A stretch of 64,000 nt of DNA, from NCBI RefSeq assembly GCF_029433335.1, contig NZ_JAQTHX010000001.1, forward strand, positions 496,001 through 560,000, read 5' to 3'. Every line of letters starts with the position of its first letter. Positions within the stretch are counted from its first letter, which is position 1. Positions 49,457 through 57,748 of this stretch are shown in pieces. A program made the position numbers and the translations under genes. This DNA is from Bifidobacterium sp. ESL0745. GTDB lineage: Bacteria; Actinomycetota; Actinomycetes; Actinomycetales; Bifidobacteriaceae. The notes beneath the pieces were generated by a model that worked only from the letters and a program-made list of their open reading frames with translations, searched no databases and had not been told where the DNA came from.

Positions 49457-51745
49457 ATGAACAAGTACGAGTCTATGAACCAGAATCTGGGCAACGACGT
49501 CATTGTCGTGCACGGTGCGACGCAGAATAATCTGAAACATGTCAACCTTACATTGCGCAAGCATGCAATCACCGTGTTTGTCGGACTGTCTGGTTCCGGC
49601 AAATCCTCGCTGGTTTTCGACACTGTCGCGGCGCTCTCTCGGCGAGAACTGAATGAGACGTTTCCGAGTTTCACTCAGCAATACCTGCCGAAGTTCGGCC
49701 AGCCGTCGGTTGAGCGCATCGACAATCTTCCGGTTGCCATCGTCATCGAACAACGGCGGCTCGGCTCGAATGCGCGCTCGACGCTGGCAACATACACCGG
49801 AATCTATTCGCTGTTGCGACTGCTGTTTTCCCGCATCGGCAAACCGTTCATCGGTTATTCCGACACCTATTCGTTCAATCTCCCACAAGGCATGTGTCCG
49901 AAGTGTCAGGGGCTGGGCTATATCGACGATATCGATGAAAGCAAGATCATCGACAAGAACAAGTCGCTCAATGAAGGGGCCATGACTTTCGTGAGTTTCG
50001 GGCCGGACACATGGCGGTGGCGGCGTTATGTCAACAGCGGTCTGTTCGACAACGACAAGCCGATCAAGGACTACACTCCTGAAGAGTATGACCTGCTGAT
50101 GCACGCCCCACAGCAGAAACTCAAGAATCCGCCCGCCAACTGGTACAAGACCGCACTCTACGAGGGTATTGTGCCGCGTATCCGTCGCTCGATTCTGCAT
50201 AAGAAGGAGGCGAGCAAGCATAAGGATGCCATTGCCGCAGTGGTGGCACATGTGCCGTGCCCGGCCTGCCATGGCACAAGGCTTAAACCGGAAGTGCTCG
50301 GCGTCACCATCAATGGTTCCAATATCGCCGAAGTAAGTCACATGGACCTGATTCATGTCGTGGAATTCTTGGACAACGTCACCGATCCTTTGGCTGCCGA
50401 AGTGGTGCGGGAACTGAAGACCAAGGTGCAATCGCTGGTCGATATCGGTTTGGGGTATCTCACGCTCGACCGAGGGACCGGCACGTTGTCGGGCGGCGAA
50501 GCGCAGCGCATTAAAATCGCCAAGTATCTGACCAGTTCGCTCTCCGATATGCTCTATGTGCTCGACGAGCCTAGCGTCGGGTTGCATCCGCATGACATTA
50601 AGCTGATTGTGCAGGCGTTGCGTCGGCTTAAAGATAAAGGCAATACAATTTTCATTGTCGAGCACAACCCGGAGGTCATCGCCCTCGCGGACAACGTGGT
50701 AGAGATTGGGCCTGGAGCCGGGGCCGAAGGCGGAACGGTGACTTTTCAGGGGACTTATGCTGAGCTGATGGATTCTGACGCGATGACTGCGCAATATCTC
50801 AGGCAGAAACCTGCATGGCCCCAGGTGCGTCAGCCTCAGGGCTGGTTCGAGATTGACCACGCCAAAACCAATAATCTGAAAGAGGTCAGCGTTCGCATAC
50901 CCAAAGGTGTGATGACAGTGGTCTCTGGCGTTGCCGGCAGTGGCAAAAGCTCGCTAGTCGCCGCATTCAGGCAGCAACTTGACAAAAACGGCACCGAATA
51001 CGTCGACCTTTCGCAAGGGGCGATCGGCGTCAACATTCGCTCGACGCCGGCCACCTATCTCGATATCCTCGATTCGATCCGAAAACTGTTTGGCGCGGCC
51101 AATCATGTTTCCACCCAGCTGTTCAGCTATAACGGCAAAGGCGCATGTCCGCGCTGCAAAGGCAAGGGCGTGACCATCACCAATATGGCGTTCATGGACC
51201 CGGTGGTGCAGACCTGCGAAGTGTGTGGCGGGCAGCGGTACAATCCCGACGTTTTGCGCTACCGTTACCACGGGAAGAACATCGCCGAAGTGCTTCGTCT
51301 TTCGGTTGCGAACGCCGATGCCTTTTTCGCCGGAGAGCCTCAGATCGCGACGAAACTGGATAACCTTCGTAAAGTCGGGCTTGACTATCTTTCGCTTGAC
51401 CAACCGTTGACCACATTGTCTGGTGGGGAACTGCAACGCCTGAAGTTGGCCTTCGAACTGAACAAGAGTGGCGCGGTCTATCTGTTCGACGAGCCGACTG
51501 CCGGCTTGCACCTGAAGGACACGGACAAGTTGCTTGACCTATTCAGGCAGTTGGTTTCCCAAGGAAACACGTTGGTTGTCATCGAGCATAATCTCGCCGT
51601 CATCAGTCAGGCCGATTGGCTTATTGATGTGGGTCCAGATGCCGGCCGCTATGGCGGCGAAATCATGTACGAGGGCACACCTGCCGGTTCATGTTCGGTT
51701 CCACGCTCCAAAACCGGCCAAGCGCTGTCAGCTTTGTTCTTCTAG
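49457..51745 (+). CDS. UvrA-like double ABC ATPase (short paralogue)
   Basis: 762 aa, compared with about 950 for UvrA. Two ABC modules are complete: GLSGSGKSS and LSGGEAQRIKIAKYL with LDEPSVGLHPHD; VAGSGKSS and LSGGELQRLKLAFEL with FDEPTAGLHLKD. Zinc-finger Cys pairs occur in CPKCQGLGYIDD, CPACHGTRL and CPRCKGKG/CEVCGG. The shorter length suggests loss of the UvrB-binding or other insertion domain, as in UvrA2/DrrC-type proteins linked to DNA-drug resistance. ATG at 49457 lies close to AGGAG; the ATG at 49475 is possible. Flanked by direct repeats, so it may have been acquired. Not the repair UvrA proper. Confidence 0.87.
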   Translation: MNKYESMNQNLGNDVIVVHGATQNNLKHVNLTLRKHAITVFVGLSGSGKSSLVFDTVAALSRRELNETFPSFTQQYLPKFGQPSVERIDNLPVAIVIEQRRLGSNARSTLATYTGIYSLLRLLFSRIGKPFIGYSDTYSFNLPQGMCPKCQGLGYIDDIDESKIIDKNKSLNEGAMTFVSFGPDTWRWRRYVNSGLFDNDKPIKDYTPEEYDLLMHAPQQKLKNPPANWYKTALYEGIVPRIRRSILHKKEASKHKDAIAAVVAHVPCPACHGTRLKPEVLGVTINGSNIAEVSHMDLIHVVEFLDNVTDPLAAEVVRELKTKVQSLVDIGLGYLTLDRGTGTLSGGEAQRIKIAKYLTSSLSDMLYVLDEPSVGLHPHDIKLIVQALRRLKDKGNTIFIVEHNPEVIALADNVVEIGPGAGAEGGTVTFQGTYAELMDSDAMTAQYLRQKPAWPQVRQPQGWFEIDHAKTNNLKEVSVRIPKGVMTVVSGVAGSGKSSLVAAFRQQLDKNGTEYVDLSQGAIGVNIRSTPATYLDILDSIRKLFGAANHVSTQLFSYNGKGACPRCKGKGVTITNMAFMDPVVQTCEVCGGQRYNPDVLRYRYHGKNIAEVLRLSVANADAFFAGEPQIATKLDNLRKVGLDYLSLDQPLTTLSGGELQRLKLAFELNKSGAVYLFDEPTAGLHLKDTDKLLDLFRQLVSQGNTLVVIEHNLAVISQADWLIDVGPDAGRYGGEIMYEGTPAGSCSVPRSKTGQALSALFF

Positions 51746-51769
51746 GGCGTTTATACGAATAAAAATGTA

Positions 51770-51883
51770 GTTGATATTTCCGTAAAAGTGGTCCCGTATA
51801 TGAATCAAGTCATATACGGGACCACTTGCGATTAGTTGATTGCTAAACTGCTAGTGCATCACGCAAGTCCTGAAAGCTTGTTG
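51770..51883. repeat. Right direct repeat with duplicated ilvD tail
   Basis: Matches 49281-49395. It contains a perfect 17-bp inverted repeat (51786-51827). Immediately beyond it, on the minus strand, the frame [14 protein letters not shown] ends in TGA at 51859, nearly repeating the true IlvD end [14 protein letters not shown]. Confidence 0.85.
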
Positions 51884-51908
51884 ATGAGATCAGGATTTCG
51901 GGCCGAAC
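51859..51908 (-). pseudogene. Fragment of an ilvD 3' end
   Basis: About 16 codons reading [16 protein letters not shown] plus stop, on the minus strand, differing from the real ilvD end at several codons. It lies beyond the ilvD terminator hairpin and overlaps the right direct repeat. It is too short to be functional and looks like a recombination trace. Confidence 0.7.
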
Positions 51909-51915
51909 CGTGAAG

Positions 51916-51938
51916 CGGGGAGTCCTGTGGACTCCCCG
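51916..51938 (-). terminator. Hairpin after ilvD
   Basis: CGGGGAGTCC (51916-51925) and GGACTCCCCG (51929-51938) are exact inverted repeats with a three-base loop, about 35 bp past the ilvD stop. It lacks a T-tract on the minus strand, but the stem is very stable. Confidence 0.6.
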
Positions 51939-51972
51939 TAGGTGAGGTGAGCGACCGTTAAAGTCGCGAAGG

Positions 51973-53832
51973 CTACTTGAGACCGCTGAGCTTATTGATA
52001 AGATCGGGGTCTCGAGTAGCACCCTTGTCCGCGGAACGGGCGAAGGCGGCGTAGGCCTTGAGGGCCAACGAAACTTTGCGGTCGCGGTGGGCGACGTAGC
52101 CATCTCCGGCTTCGAGTTCCTTGCGGCGCTCCTCGAACTGCTCGGGGGTGAGCTCCACATTGATGGTGCGGTTCGGGATGTCGATGTCGATCATGTCGCC
52201 ATCCTTGATCAGGGCAATTGGCCCCTTGTTCGCCGCCTCGGGGGCGACGTGGCCAATGGCGAGACCTGACGAACCGCCGGAATAGCGGCCATCGGTGATC
52301 AGCGCGACGTCCTTGCCAATGCCCTTGCCCTTGACGAACGAGGTGGGGTAAAGCATTTCCTGCATGCCCGGGCCGCCCTTCGGTCCTTCGTAACGAATGA
52401 CCAGTGCTTCGCCTTTCTTGAGCTTGTCGCCCAAGATGACTTCGACGGCCTGCTCCTGGGACTCGACGATGTGGGCTGGGCCGCGGAACTTCCAGATGTT
52501 TTCAGGCACGCCTGCGGTCTTCACGACGCAGCCGTCAGGGGCGAGGTTGCCACGCAGAATCGCAAGGCCGCCTTCCTTGACTGCCGGATGGTTGATGTCA
52601 TGAATGGCGCCGTTGACGCGGTCGGTGTCCAACGAATCGGACAGCGTTTCGTGCGTGAACGGTTCGGGGGACTTGATATGGCCCGGAGCCGCACGGTAGA
52701 GTTCCTTGGCCTTGGCAAGGCAGGTGGGACGCATGATGTCCCAATCGTCAAGCTTGGATTCAAGGTCGGGGTAATCGACGGAATGCACGTCACGATGCAG
52801 CTTGCCGGCGCGGTCGAGCTCGCCCAAGATGCCGCAGATGCCGCCGGCGCGGTGTACGTCGGAAATCTCCCAGTCGCCAGAGGGGCTGGCCTTGCAAATG
52901 CAAGGCACGGTGTGGCTGATGCGTTCGATGTCGTCGAGCGTGAAATCGACATCGGCGCTCTGGGCGGCGGCGAGGATGTGCAGCACGGTGTTGGTGGAAC
53001 CGCCCATGGCCACGTCCATGGTCATGGCGTTCTCGAAGGCGTGCTTGGTGGCGATGGCGCGCGGCAGCACGCTCTCATCGTCCTTGTCATAGTAACGGTG
53101 CGCGAGGTCGACGATCTTCTTGCCGGCCTCGATGAAGAGCTGCTTGCGATAGCCGTGTGAGGCCAGCGTGGTGCCGTTGCCGGGCAGGGCAAGGCCGAGC
53201 GCTTCAGTCAGGCAGTTCATCGAGTTGGCGGTGAACATGCCGGCGCAGGAACCGCAGGTGGGGCAGACGGTCTTCTCATAGGCGAGCAGGTCTTCGTCGG
53301 AGACGTTGTCGTCGGCGGAAGCATACATCACGTCGATCAGATCAGTGGTTTCGGTCTTGCCGTTGGACAGCGTCGTTTCGCCGGCTTCCATCGGGCCGCC
53401 GGAGACGAAGATGGTGGGGATGTTCAGGCGCAACGCGGCCATCAGCATGCCGGGGGTAATCTTGTCGCAGTTGGAGATGCAGATCAGGGCGTCGGCGCAG
53501 TGCGCGTTGACGGAGTATTCAATGGCGTCGGCGATGATGTCGCGGCTCGGCAGCGAGTAGAGCATGCCGGTGTGACCCATGGCGATACCGTCGTCAACGG
53601 CGATAGTGTTGAACTCGCGGGGGATACCGCCGGCTTCTTCGACGGCTTTCGAGACGAGACGTCCGACCTTGTTGAGGTGGACGTGGCCAGGCACGAACTC
53701 GGAGAACGAGTTGGCGATGGCGACGATCGGTTTTCTACCCAAGTCTTTCCCTGGCACGCCAGCGGCGCGATAGAGTGCTCGGGCACCGGCGAACATGCGG
53801 CCGGTCATGATGTTATGTGAGCGCATTTGCAT
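51973..53832 (-). CDS. ilvD: Dihydroxy-acid dehydratase
   Basis: 619 aa. Dehydrates 2,3-dihydroxy-isovalerate and the isoleucine precursor in branched-chain amino acid synthesis. The Fe-S cluster Cys residues lie in [11 protein letters not shown] and [17 protein letters not shown], and [17 protein letters not shown] lies near the end. Start taken as ATG 53832; ATG 53826 and 53850 are alternatives and none has a clear ribosome site. TATAGA lies about four bases before ATG 53832, so the mRNA could be leaderless. No other ilv gene is near. Divergent from rpoZ. Confidence 0.93.
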   Translation of the reverse strand: MQMRSHNIMTGRMFAGARALYRAAGVPGKDLGRKPIVAIANSFSEFVPGHVHLNKVGRLVSKAVEEAGGIPREFNTIAVDDGIAMGHTGMLYSLPSRDIIADAIEYSVNAHCADALICISNCDKITPGMLMAALRLNIPTIFVSGGPMEAGETTLSNGKTETTDLIDVMYASADDNVSDEDLLAYEKTVCPTCGSCAGMFTANSMNCLTEALGLALPGNGTTLASHGYRKQLFIEAGKKIVDLAHRYYDKDDESVLPRAIATKHAFENAMTMDVAMGGSTNTVLHILAAAQSADVDFTLDDIERISHTVPCICKASPSGDWEISDVHRAGGICGILGELDRAGKLHRDVHSVDYPDLESKLDDWDIMRPTCLAKAKELYRAAPGHIKSPEPFTHETLSDSLDTDRVNGAIHDINHPAVKEGGLAILRGNLAPDGCVVKTAGVPENIWKFRGPAHIVESQEQAVEVILGDKLKKGEALVIRYEGPKGGPGMQEMLYPTSFVKGKGIGKDVALITDGRYSGGSSGLAIGHVAPEAANKGPIALIKDGDMIDIDIPNRTINVELTPEQFEERRKELEAGDGYVAHRDRKVSLALKAYAAFARSADKGATRDPDLINKLSGLK

Positions 53833-53998
53833 GATTCTATATAAGTTCATCCGTTTCGTATTTGCCGAATAGCGACCAAATGATGAACGTATTTTTTGTA
53901 TTTTTCTCGGCCGATCACATAAAACCATGGTGAAATCGCAGTATCCGCGTATACTTGACTATTTGAGTAGCTTTATTCTTCTTTAGGGAGCAAACAAT

Positions 53999-54292
53999 AT
54001 GGCATTTGGCACCGAGCCTACACCGAGCGGTCTTGCCGATCCGACGATCGACCAGTTGATGGAGCATTCCGATCACAACAAGTATTCGCTGTCGATTTTC
54101 GCCGCGAAGCGCGCCCGTCAGATCAATTCCTATTTCACCCAGCTCAACGAAGGCCTTCTGCAGAACGTCGGCCCGCTGGTGGAGTACCAGAACAATGAGA
54201 AGCCGCTTTCCATCGCCTTCCGTGAGATCAATGAAGGCCTCCTGGAAGAGACCCTCGGCGAGGACGACCTGAGCGAAGGCAGCATCGACTAG
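53999..54292 (+). CDS. rpoZ: RNA polymerase omega subunit
   Basis: 97 aa. Assists assembly of the RNA polymerase beta' subunit. The core motif [19 protein letters not shown] is the omega signature, and [19 protein letters not shown] follows. AGGGAGC precedes ATG at 53999. A terminator follows 13 bases later, so metK is transcribed from its own leader. No anomalies. Confidence 0.95.
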   Translation: MAFGTEPTPSGLADPTIDQLMEHSDHNKYSLSIFAAKRARQINSYFTQLNEGLLQNVGPLVEYQNNEKPLSIAFREINEGLLEETLGEDDLSEGSID

Positions 54293-54304
54293 TTTCCGTT
54301 CTTT

Positions 54305-54343
54305 AAAAGCCCGATTCCGTTCAAGGAGTCGGGTTTTTGTTTA
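54305..54343 (+). terminator. Terminator of rpoZ
   Basis: CCCGATTCC (54310-54318) pairs with GGAGTCGGG (54325-54333), with one G-U, a six-base loop and TTTTTGTTT after it. Confidence 0.88.
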
Positions 54344-54401
54344 TTTGCTACCGATATTCATATTTATATTGCGATAGTCTTGTTGATATAGGGACATGCG
54401 C

Positions 54402-54475
54402 GTACAGTGAATTTTCGTATGTATACACGTCAGCCGCTATGCGGCTCTGGCATGGAAGAAAGAAGTTCACTGTGT
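54402..54475 (+). promoter_or_regulatory. metK leader structure covering the start codon (riboswitch candidate)
   Basis: GTACAGTGAATTTT (54402-54415) can pair, over 14 positions with four G-U, with 54462-54475, which contains the metK GTG and its GAAAGAAG region. Inside lie CGT/ACG (54416-54429) and AGCCGC-TAT-GCGGCT (54432-54446), giving a three-stem junction that would hide the start. Bifidobacterial metK genes are known to carry SAM-VI riboswitches; I could not verify the consensus here. Confidence 0.5.
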
Positions 54476-55707
54476 CTACAGAAGTGACAAAAGAGCGTCG
54501 CCTGATTTCAGCGGAATCGGTTACCGAAGGGCATCCGGACAAGGTCTGTGATCAGATTTCAGATGCAATCCTTGACGATATGCTTCGTCAGGATCCCCAT
54601 TCCCATGTGGCGGTGGAAACGTCGGCCGCCATCGGGCAATTTCTTATTTTCGGTGAGGTGACCAGCTCCGGCTATTCCGACATCCAGCATATCGTGCGCG
54701 ATGTCGTCAAGAACATTGGTTACACTTCTTCCGAAGTCGGCCTTGACGCCGATTCATGCGGTGTGCTGGTCTCGCTGACCGAGCAGAGCGCCGAAATCAA
54801 CCAGGGTGTCGACCGGCTCAACCCCGAGCAGGAATCAGCGGTTTCGCGCGAGGAACGCTACGAGGCGCAGGGTGCCGGCGACCAGGGCATCATGTTCGGT
54901 TACGCCTGCGACGAGACGGACGTGCTGATGCCGCTTCCGATTTATCTTTCCCACCGATTGGCATATCGTCTGGCCCAGGTCCGCAAGGAGGGCATCGTTC
55001 CACATCTTCGTCCGGACGGCAAGACGCAGGTCACCATCGAATACGATGACGACGACCGCCCGGTTCGCGTCGATACCGTATTGATTTCCACACAGCACGA
55101 CCCCGAGGTCGGCCATGATTGGCTCATGGAGCAGCTGCAGGAGCACGTCATCAAGCCGGTGCTCGAAGAGGTGTGCGGCACTTCGATCCGCCACGACGAT
55201 TACCGTGTGCTGGTCAACCCGACCGGTTCCTTTATCCTTGGCGGACCTGCCGCCGATGCGGGACTCACCGGCCGCAAGATCATCGTCGACACCTATGGCG
55301 GGGCGGCCCACCACGGCGGCGGCGCCTTCTCCGGCAAGGACCCGAGCAAGGTCGACCGTTCCGCGGCCTACGCCACGCGTTGGGTGGCCAAGAACATCGT
55401 CGCCGCAGGGCTTGCGCACAAGGTCGAGGTGCAGGTGGCCTACGCCATCGGCGTCGCCGATCCGGTGAGCGTCAACGTCAACACCTTCGGCACCGAAATC
55501 GGCGGCGTGACCCGCGAGCAGATTCAGGCAGCGGTGCGCAAGGTCTTCGACCTGCGACCGGCGGCGATCATCGACGAGCTTGATCTGCTCCGCCCGATCT
55601 ATCTGAAGACGGCGGCATACGGCCATTTCGGCCGCACCGATCCCGACTTCACATGGGAGGCCACCGACAAGGTCGACGAGCTCAAGGCGGCCATCGCCGA
55701 GAGCTGA
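54472..55707 (+). CDS. metK: S-adenosylmethionine synthetase
   Basis: 411 aa. Makes SAM from methionine and [41 protein letters not shown] and [20 protein letters not shown] are the family fingerprints. The start is GTG at 54472; the frame opens at 54337, but the upstream part overlaps the rpoZ terminator and is not conserved. It is probably controlled through the leader structure that includes this GTG. Followed by the 62-bp palindrome region before cfa. Confidence 0.96.
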   Translation: MSTEVTKERRLISAESVTEGHPDKVCDQISDAILDDMLRQDPHSHVAVETSAAIGQFLIFGEVTSSGYSDIQHIVRDVVKNIGYTSSEVGLDADSCGVLVSLTEQSAEINQGVDRLNPEQESAVSREERYEAQGAGDQGIMFGYACDETDVLMPLPIYLSHRLAYRLAQVRKEGIVPHLRPDGKTQVTIEYDDDDRPVRVDTVLISTQHDPEVGHDWLMEQLQEHVIKPVLEEVCGTSIRHDDYRVLVNPTGSFILGGPAADAGLTGRKIIVDTYGGAAHHGGGAFSGKDPSKVDRSAAYATRWVAKNIVAAGLAHKVEVQVAYAIGVADPVSVNVNTFGTEIGGVTREQIQAAVRKVFDLRPAAIIDELDLLRPIYLKTAAYGHFGRTDPDFTWEATDKVDELKAAIAES

Positions 55708-55812
55708 AAGACGTAAACTGATTCTATTCTTTTTTGAATGTCCGATTTTGGCCATATTCTGCAGCTCCTGCTATGTAGGATATGGCCAAATTTCATTTCT
55801 GAAGAGTAATGG

Positions 55813-55998
55813 CGATGGATTTCCGATTCCACTCGGCTATATCTCATTTTTTGACCCTCTTGGCGCGCCAAGAGACCCGTTTTTTACGGATTTCGGTTCG
55901 ATTCTTCAATTTTTGATCCTCTTGGCACGCCAAGAGGATCCATTCCCATAGATTTGAGTTGATATCTTTGATTTTTGGTTCTCTTGGCGCGCCAACAG
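55813..55998. repeat. 62-bp tandem repeat with three palindromes CTCTTGGCGCGCCAAGAG
   Basis: Copies at 55857, 55919 (CTCTTGGCACGCCAAGAG) and 55981 (last arm CAACAG) are exactly 62 bp apart. The 44-bp segments between them are partly alike (GGATTT/AGATTT, CTTcaATTTTTG). The segment before copy 1 (from 55813) resembles them too. They fill most of the spacer between metK and cfa. Confidence 0.92.
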
Positions 55999-56130
55999 GG
56001 ACGGAACCATGATAAAAGAAGTAAATTTTCACGCGCAGCAAAACCGTTACAGTGTCGTAACTGGGCAATAGGCTGAATATGATTTTGCATCAGGAAAATG
56101 CATCAATTGCACTTATTTTGGAGGTTGCGC

Positions 56131-57441
56131 ATGGCCGCTATGACCGTAGCCGATATGGTCTCAATGTTCCTCGAGGACAATGGGAAAATCAACATCACCG
56201 CATTTGACGGTTCTTCGTTCGGGCCCCAGGACGCCCCGCTGCACATCACCGTGAACAATTCGCGCGCCGTCTATTATATGGTCGATCATCCCAATGATCT
56301 CGGCCTTGCACGTGCCTATCTGCAAGGCGATATCGCTTCTCCGGAACTTATCCCCGGCGATCCGTATGAGGTGTTCAAGAAGCTTGTAGCGCTGAAGCCG
56401 GATACGAGGAAACCGAGTCCCGCCGATCTGGCGCGTATCGTCGCTTCCGTCTATTCGCATGGCATCCGTCATCCTGAAGCCCCTTCAATCGAAGGCCCAA
56501 GCCGCTGGAAGCGACGCACCGAAGGCCTGATGCCCCACTCCAAGGCAGGCGATGAGGCCACCGTGAGCTATCACTATGACCAGTCCAACGAGTTCTACCG
56601 TCTCTTCCTTGGTTCCTCGATGACCTACACCTGCGGCGTATTCACCTCGCCCGAGGATTCGCTCGAGGATGCCGAATGGCGCAAGCTCGACCTCGTGCTC
56701 GACAAGCTCAACCTGAAGCCCGGCGACCGTCTGCTTGATATCGGCTGCGGCTGGGGCTCCATGGAAGTCCGCGCCGCTCAGCGCGGCATCAAGGTCCTTG
56801 GCGTCACCCTGGCCGGCGAACAGGTCAAGTGGGCACAGGAATGGATCAAGCGCGAAGGCCTCGAAGACCTCGCCGAAGTCCGTCAGATGGATTACCGCGA
56901 TGTGCCCGAAGGCGATTTTGACGGCATCTGCTCGATCGGCATGATGGAGCACGTCGGCTTCAAGCACTATCCCTCCTACTTCAAGGAGATCTTCGACAAG
57001 CTCAAGCCCAACGGCCGCCTCCTGAACCACCAGATCACCCGCGTCAACTCGATGACCGGCAAGTCCGCCGGCGAGTTCATCGACCGCTACATCTTCCCCG
57101 ACGGCCAGCTGGCCTCCCCAGGAGAGATCGAGACGGTCATCCAGGACACCGGCTTCGAAGTCGTCAACCAGGAGAACCTGCGTCAGCACTACGCGCTGAC
57201 CCTGCACAACTGGAACAAGAACCTCGTTGCCGGCTGGGACCGCGCCGTCGAGCTTATGGGCGAGCCCAAGGCGCGTCTGTGGGGCCTCTACATGGCCGGT
57301 TGCGCGCTGAACTTCGAGCTCAACAACATCCAGATCCACCAGTTCCTCTGCGTGCGTCCGGACGACGAGAAGATGACCGACACCTATCCGCTGCGTCCGT
57401 GGTGGGTCGAGGATTCGACCGTCAAGCCGACCAAGATCTGA
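56131..57441 (+). CDS. cfa: Cyclopropane-fatty-acyl-phospholipid synthase
   Basis: 436 aa. SAM-dependent methyltransferase that adds a methylene group to unsaturated fatty acids in membrane phospholipids. SAM site LLDIGCGWGSMEVRAAQ, YHYDQSNEFYRLFLGSSMTYTCG and VGFKHYPSYFKEIF match the family. Start at ATG 56131 with GGAGG six bases before; the open frame to 56098 lacks a site. It follows metK, whose product it uses, and is preceded by the 62-bp palindrome array, a likely place for its regulation. C-terminal region complete. Confidence 0.95.
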   Translation: MAAMTVADMVSMFLEDNGKINITAFDGSSFGPQDAPLHITVNNSRAVYYMVDHPNDLGLARAYLQGDIASPELIPGDPYEVFKKLVALKPDTRKPSPADLARIVASVYSHGIRHPEAPSIEGPSRWKRRTEGLMPHSKAGDEATVSYHYDQSNEFYRLFLGSSMTYTCGVFTSPEDSLEDAEWRKLDLVLDKLNLKPGDRLLDIGCGWGSMEVRAAQRGIKVLGVTLAGEQVKWAQEWIKREGLEDLAEVRQMDYRDVPEGDFDGICSIGMMEHVGFKHYPSYFKEIFDKLKPNGRLLNHQITRVNSMTGKSAGEFIDRYIFPDGQLASPGEIETVIQDTGFEVVNQENLRQHYALTLHNWNKNLVAGWDRAVELMGEPKARLWGLYMAGCALNFELNNIQIHQFLCVRPDDEKMTDTYPLRPWWVEDSTVKPTKI

Positions 57442-57464
57442 GGTCTGACGGATTCGGTGTGATG

Positions 57465-57497
57465 GGGTCGCATGCTTTTGGCATGTGGCCCTTTTCG
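57465..57497 (+). terminator. Terminator of cfa
   Basis: GGGTCGCATGC (57465-57475) pairs, through 11 positions with two G-U, with GCATGTGGCCC (57481-57491), followed by TTTTCGTTT. Confidence 0.85.
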
Positions 57498-57566
57498 TTT
57501 CCTGTTGTCCGTCGGCTCCGACCCAATTCCGTGGCACATCGCTAGTAGTCGTCACCTAGTCTTCAA

Positions 57567-57676
57567 CGGCATACAATGCACGTTTTTCGACCAAATTTCG
57601 TGCATTTTATGCCGTCATCTCAAAGTAACGGCAGGAAATGCGCGTTTCGGAGTGGTATTTCGTTCATTCTCTGCCG
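57567..57676. repeat. Two related hairpins at 62-bp pitch before priA
   Basis: Hairpin 1: CGGCATACAATGCACG (57567-57582) with CGTGCATTTTATGCCG (57599-57614). Hairpin 2: CGGCAGGAAATGCGCG (57629-57644) with CGTTCATTCTCTGCCG (57661-57676). Corresponding arms are 62 bp apart. They lie between the cfa terminator and priA. The remainder of this 307-bp spacer shows nothing else. Confidence 0.88.
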
Positions 57677-57748
57677 TCAGACATCAGGAATGATAGTATG
57701 GTGTCAGCTTTTGTTTTCAACAATCCGAGGCCTTGCTATCCTTGAATC

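Noticed and set aside
54361..54400. SAM-VI-like GCGATAGTC segment upstream of metK
   Set aside because: It resembles a remembered fragment of the SAM-VI core, but the flanking stems could not be made to match, so only the three-stem junction at 54402-54475 is reported.
55813..55998. CRISPR array
   Set aside because: Three 18-bp palindromes with 44-bp spacers look regular, but spacers are related to each other, there are only three copies and no cas gene is in the window.
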